Virus record (IMG/VR): IMGVR_UViG_3300025098_000309
Location: 1-23,016 of that record
DNA length: 23,016 nt
Reading direction: 5' to 3' (one strand)
From: a virus
Under the pieces are notes generated by a model. The model worked only from the letters and a program-made list of their open reading frames with translations. It was not told the origin of the DNA and made no database searches. Of the stretch, positions 22,333 through 23,016 are shown one piece after another. Within the stretch, counting starts at the first letter, position 1. Every line of letters begins with the position of its first letter. Made by a program: the position numbers and the translations under genes.

Positions 22333-22536
22333 TTATGCCTCCTTGCCCATCCAGATAGCGAAAGCCCCTGTTGCGGCTCCCATCACTACGGATACTAGGG
22401 CTGACTGTTGTGTCGTTGGTTCTGGAAGGTTCATAAACCACTCCACCACCCTCCACGACATGACTGTAAAAGCAATCATCATGAACCGAGGCCATATCTT
22501 CCAGTCATCTAAAAAAGTTCTAACTCGTTCTACCAT
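22333..22536 (-). CDS. Small two-helix membrane protein, holin-like (67 aa)
   Basis: The sequence MVERVRTFLDDWKIWPRFMM leads into a first membrane segment (about 18-35, MMIAFTVMSWRVVEWFM). A Pro-containing turn (LPEPTTQQS) and a second segment follow (about 44-62, ALVSVVMGAATGAFAIWMG). This resembles a common family of phage membrane proteins (DWK-WPR start, WFM-LP-PT turn) often annotated as holins or left unnamed. It is not adjacent to the endolysin here, so it may be a second holin or antiholin, or have another membrane role. No strong SD precedes ATG 22536; the start lies four bases after the previous stop. Confidence 0.62.
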   Translation of the reverse strand: MVERVRTFLDDWKIWPRFMMIAFTVMSWRVVEWFMNLPEPTTQQSALVSVVMGAATGAFAIWMGKEA

Positions 22537-22540
22537 GGCA

Positions 22541-22681
22541 CTAATTCTCGAATGCGTCAGAGAGGAGAATGATCTCCAGTTTCTGTACGGATAGCTGAAG
22601 TTCGTTGGTGGTCTTTATGTTCCAACCAACAAGCGCGAGTATGGCAGAGGCCATCACGCCGACTAATAGTTTACTGTCCAT
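22541..22681 (-). CDS. Tiny single-pass membrane protein (46 aa)
   Basis: Found by direct translation of the gap. ATG 22681 reads MDSKLLVGVMASAILALVGW, then NIKTTNELQLSVQKLEIILL and ends SDAFEN at TAG. One membrane segment (about 5-20) is followed by a short amphipathic coiled-coil-like helix. I recall small phage proteins of the form MDPK-hyd-VG ... W-L-TT-L-L-VQKLE in marine phages. It may be a spanin-like or holin-regulating protein, but the role is unknown. It lies four bases after the fibre stop and four before the next ATG, so it is probably coupled. The SD is weak. Confidence 0.65.
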   Translation of the reverse strand: MDSKLLVGVMASAILALVGWNIKTTNELQLSVQKLEIILLSDAFEN

Positions 22682-22685
22682 GGCG

Positions 22686-23016
22686 CTATGTCTTCATAAC
22701 GTAGCATAGGGCATAGTACGGAGGTCTGTTCTCGTGAGACTGACCGCTACCTGCAGAGTTTGTCGTACCAGTTCTATTGCCATTCGGGTCCCAAGTCGTC
22801 GCGTTGAAATCGATGTCAATTCCGGGCGAAAGTGCTTGCTGTAGAACGTACAGATCTGAGTATGTGTGGGTGTGCGAGGGCATCTGTGCGGCAGTCAACG
22901 TAACGCTGCTTGAGCCGCCTGTGTTGCCCACTGCATAACCACTACCTGCACCTACCACGAACCTATCTCGTAGGTCTGGAGTACTGTTGTTACCGTCGCA
23001 TAACACATAGCCGCTA
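22686..23016 (-). CDS. C-terminal part of a collar-type tail fibre or tip protein (partial)
   Basis: The gene enters from the right edge. Reading in frame from base 23015 gives SGYVLCDGNNSTPDLRDRFV, and a GTG in that stretch is internal and not the start. The visible end continues VGAGSGYAVG, then SVTLTAAQMPSHTHTYSD and GQSHENRPPYYALCYVMKT. This is the phage tail collar/tip domain seen at fibre ends, with the conserved DLRDRF, MPSHTH and NRPPYYAL-YIM-K features. The SHTH histidines are those that coordinate metal in the T4-type needle; that may apply here but is not shown. The N-terminal part and partners are outside the window. Confidence 0.85.
   Translation of the reverse strand, partial: SGYVLCDGNNSTPDLRDRFVVGAGSGYAVGNTGGSSSVTLTAAQMPSHTHTYSDLYVLQQALSPGIDIDFNATTWDPNGNRTGTTNSAGSGQSHENRPPYYALCYVMKT

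Overview
This window looks like about 23 kb of the late (structure, packaging and lysis) half of a double-stranded DNA tailed phage with a short, podovirus-like tail, probably marine. The gene set supports this: a P22-type portal, a P22 gp10-like tail stabilisation hub, an SU10-like adaptor and an SU10/DUF5309-like capsid protein. There is no tail tube, sheath or tape-measure gene. The fibre and small-gene families resemble those I know from marine phage genomes, which is recall and not a search. The host is probably a marine Gram-negative bacterium, but nothing here fixes it. I see no integrase, repressor, tRNA, CRISPR array or insertion sequence.

All genes but one (plus a possible 14-base gene end at the left edge) lie on the minus strand as one tightly packed late operon, read from the right edge to the left. 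The order is: the C-terminal part of a collar-type fibre (cut by the right edge); three tiny membrane or secreted proteins (46, 67 and 61 aa); the tail hub; a small fibre-tip-like protein; three large internal or ejection-type proteins; small and large terminase; portal; a small helical protein; scaffold; major capsid protein; a conserved 106-aa protein; three tiny, strongly basic proteins; the adaptor; two tail fibres, the first with a self-cleaving S74 chaperone; and a lysis/membrane cassette ending in a GH108-type endolysin. Many junctions are translationally coupled (ATGA, TGATG or TAATG overlaps, or Shine-Dalgarno sequences inside the upstream gene's last codons). At the left edge a short plus-strand gene converges on the operon across a 180-base gap.

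Terminators divide the operon. A hairpin with a UUCG loop lies between the ejection genes and the terminase, a long-stem terminator follows the capsid gene, and a U-tract terminator follows the endolysin. A near-identical hairpin with a UACG loop lies on the plus strand at the left edge.

The most unusual feature is an insertion of about 120 residues in the tail hub that reads as a cupredoxin (blue-copper) fold and keeps a possible complete type-1 copper ligand set (His457, Cys505, His508, Met511). Other points of interest are two copies of a stop/Shine-Dalgarno/start cassette between the basic small genes, matching motifs at both ends of the scaffold, a signal-peptide endolysin with a possible second start, and shared modules plus an AT-rich tip in the fibres. 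Two genes, of 54 and 46 aa, were found by translating intergenic stretches directly.
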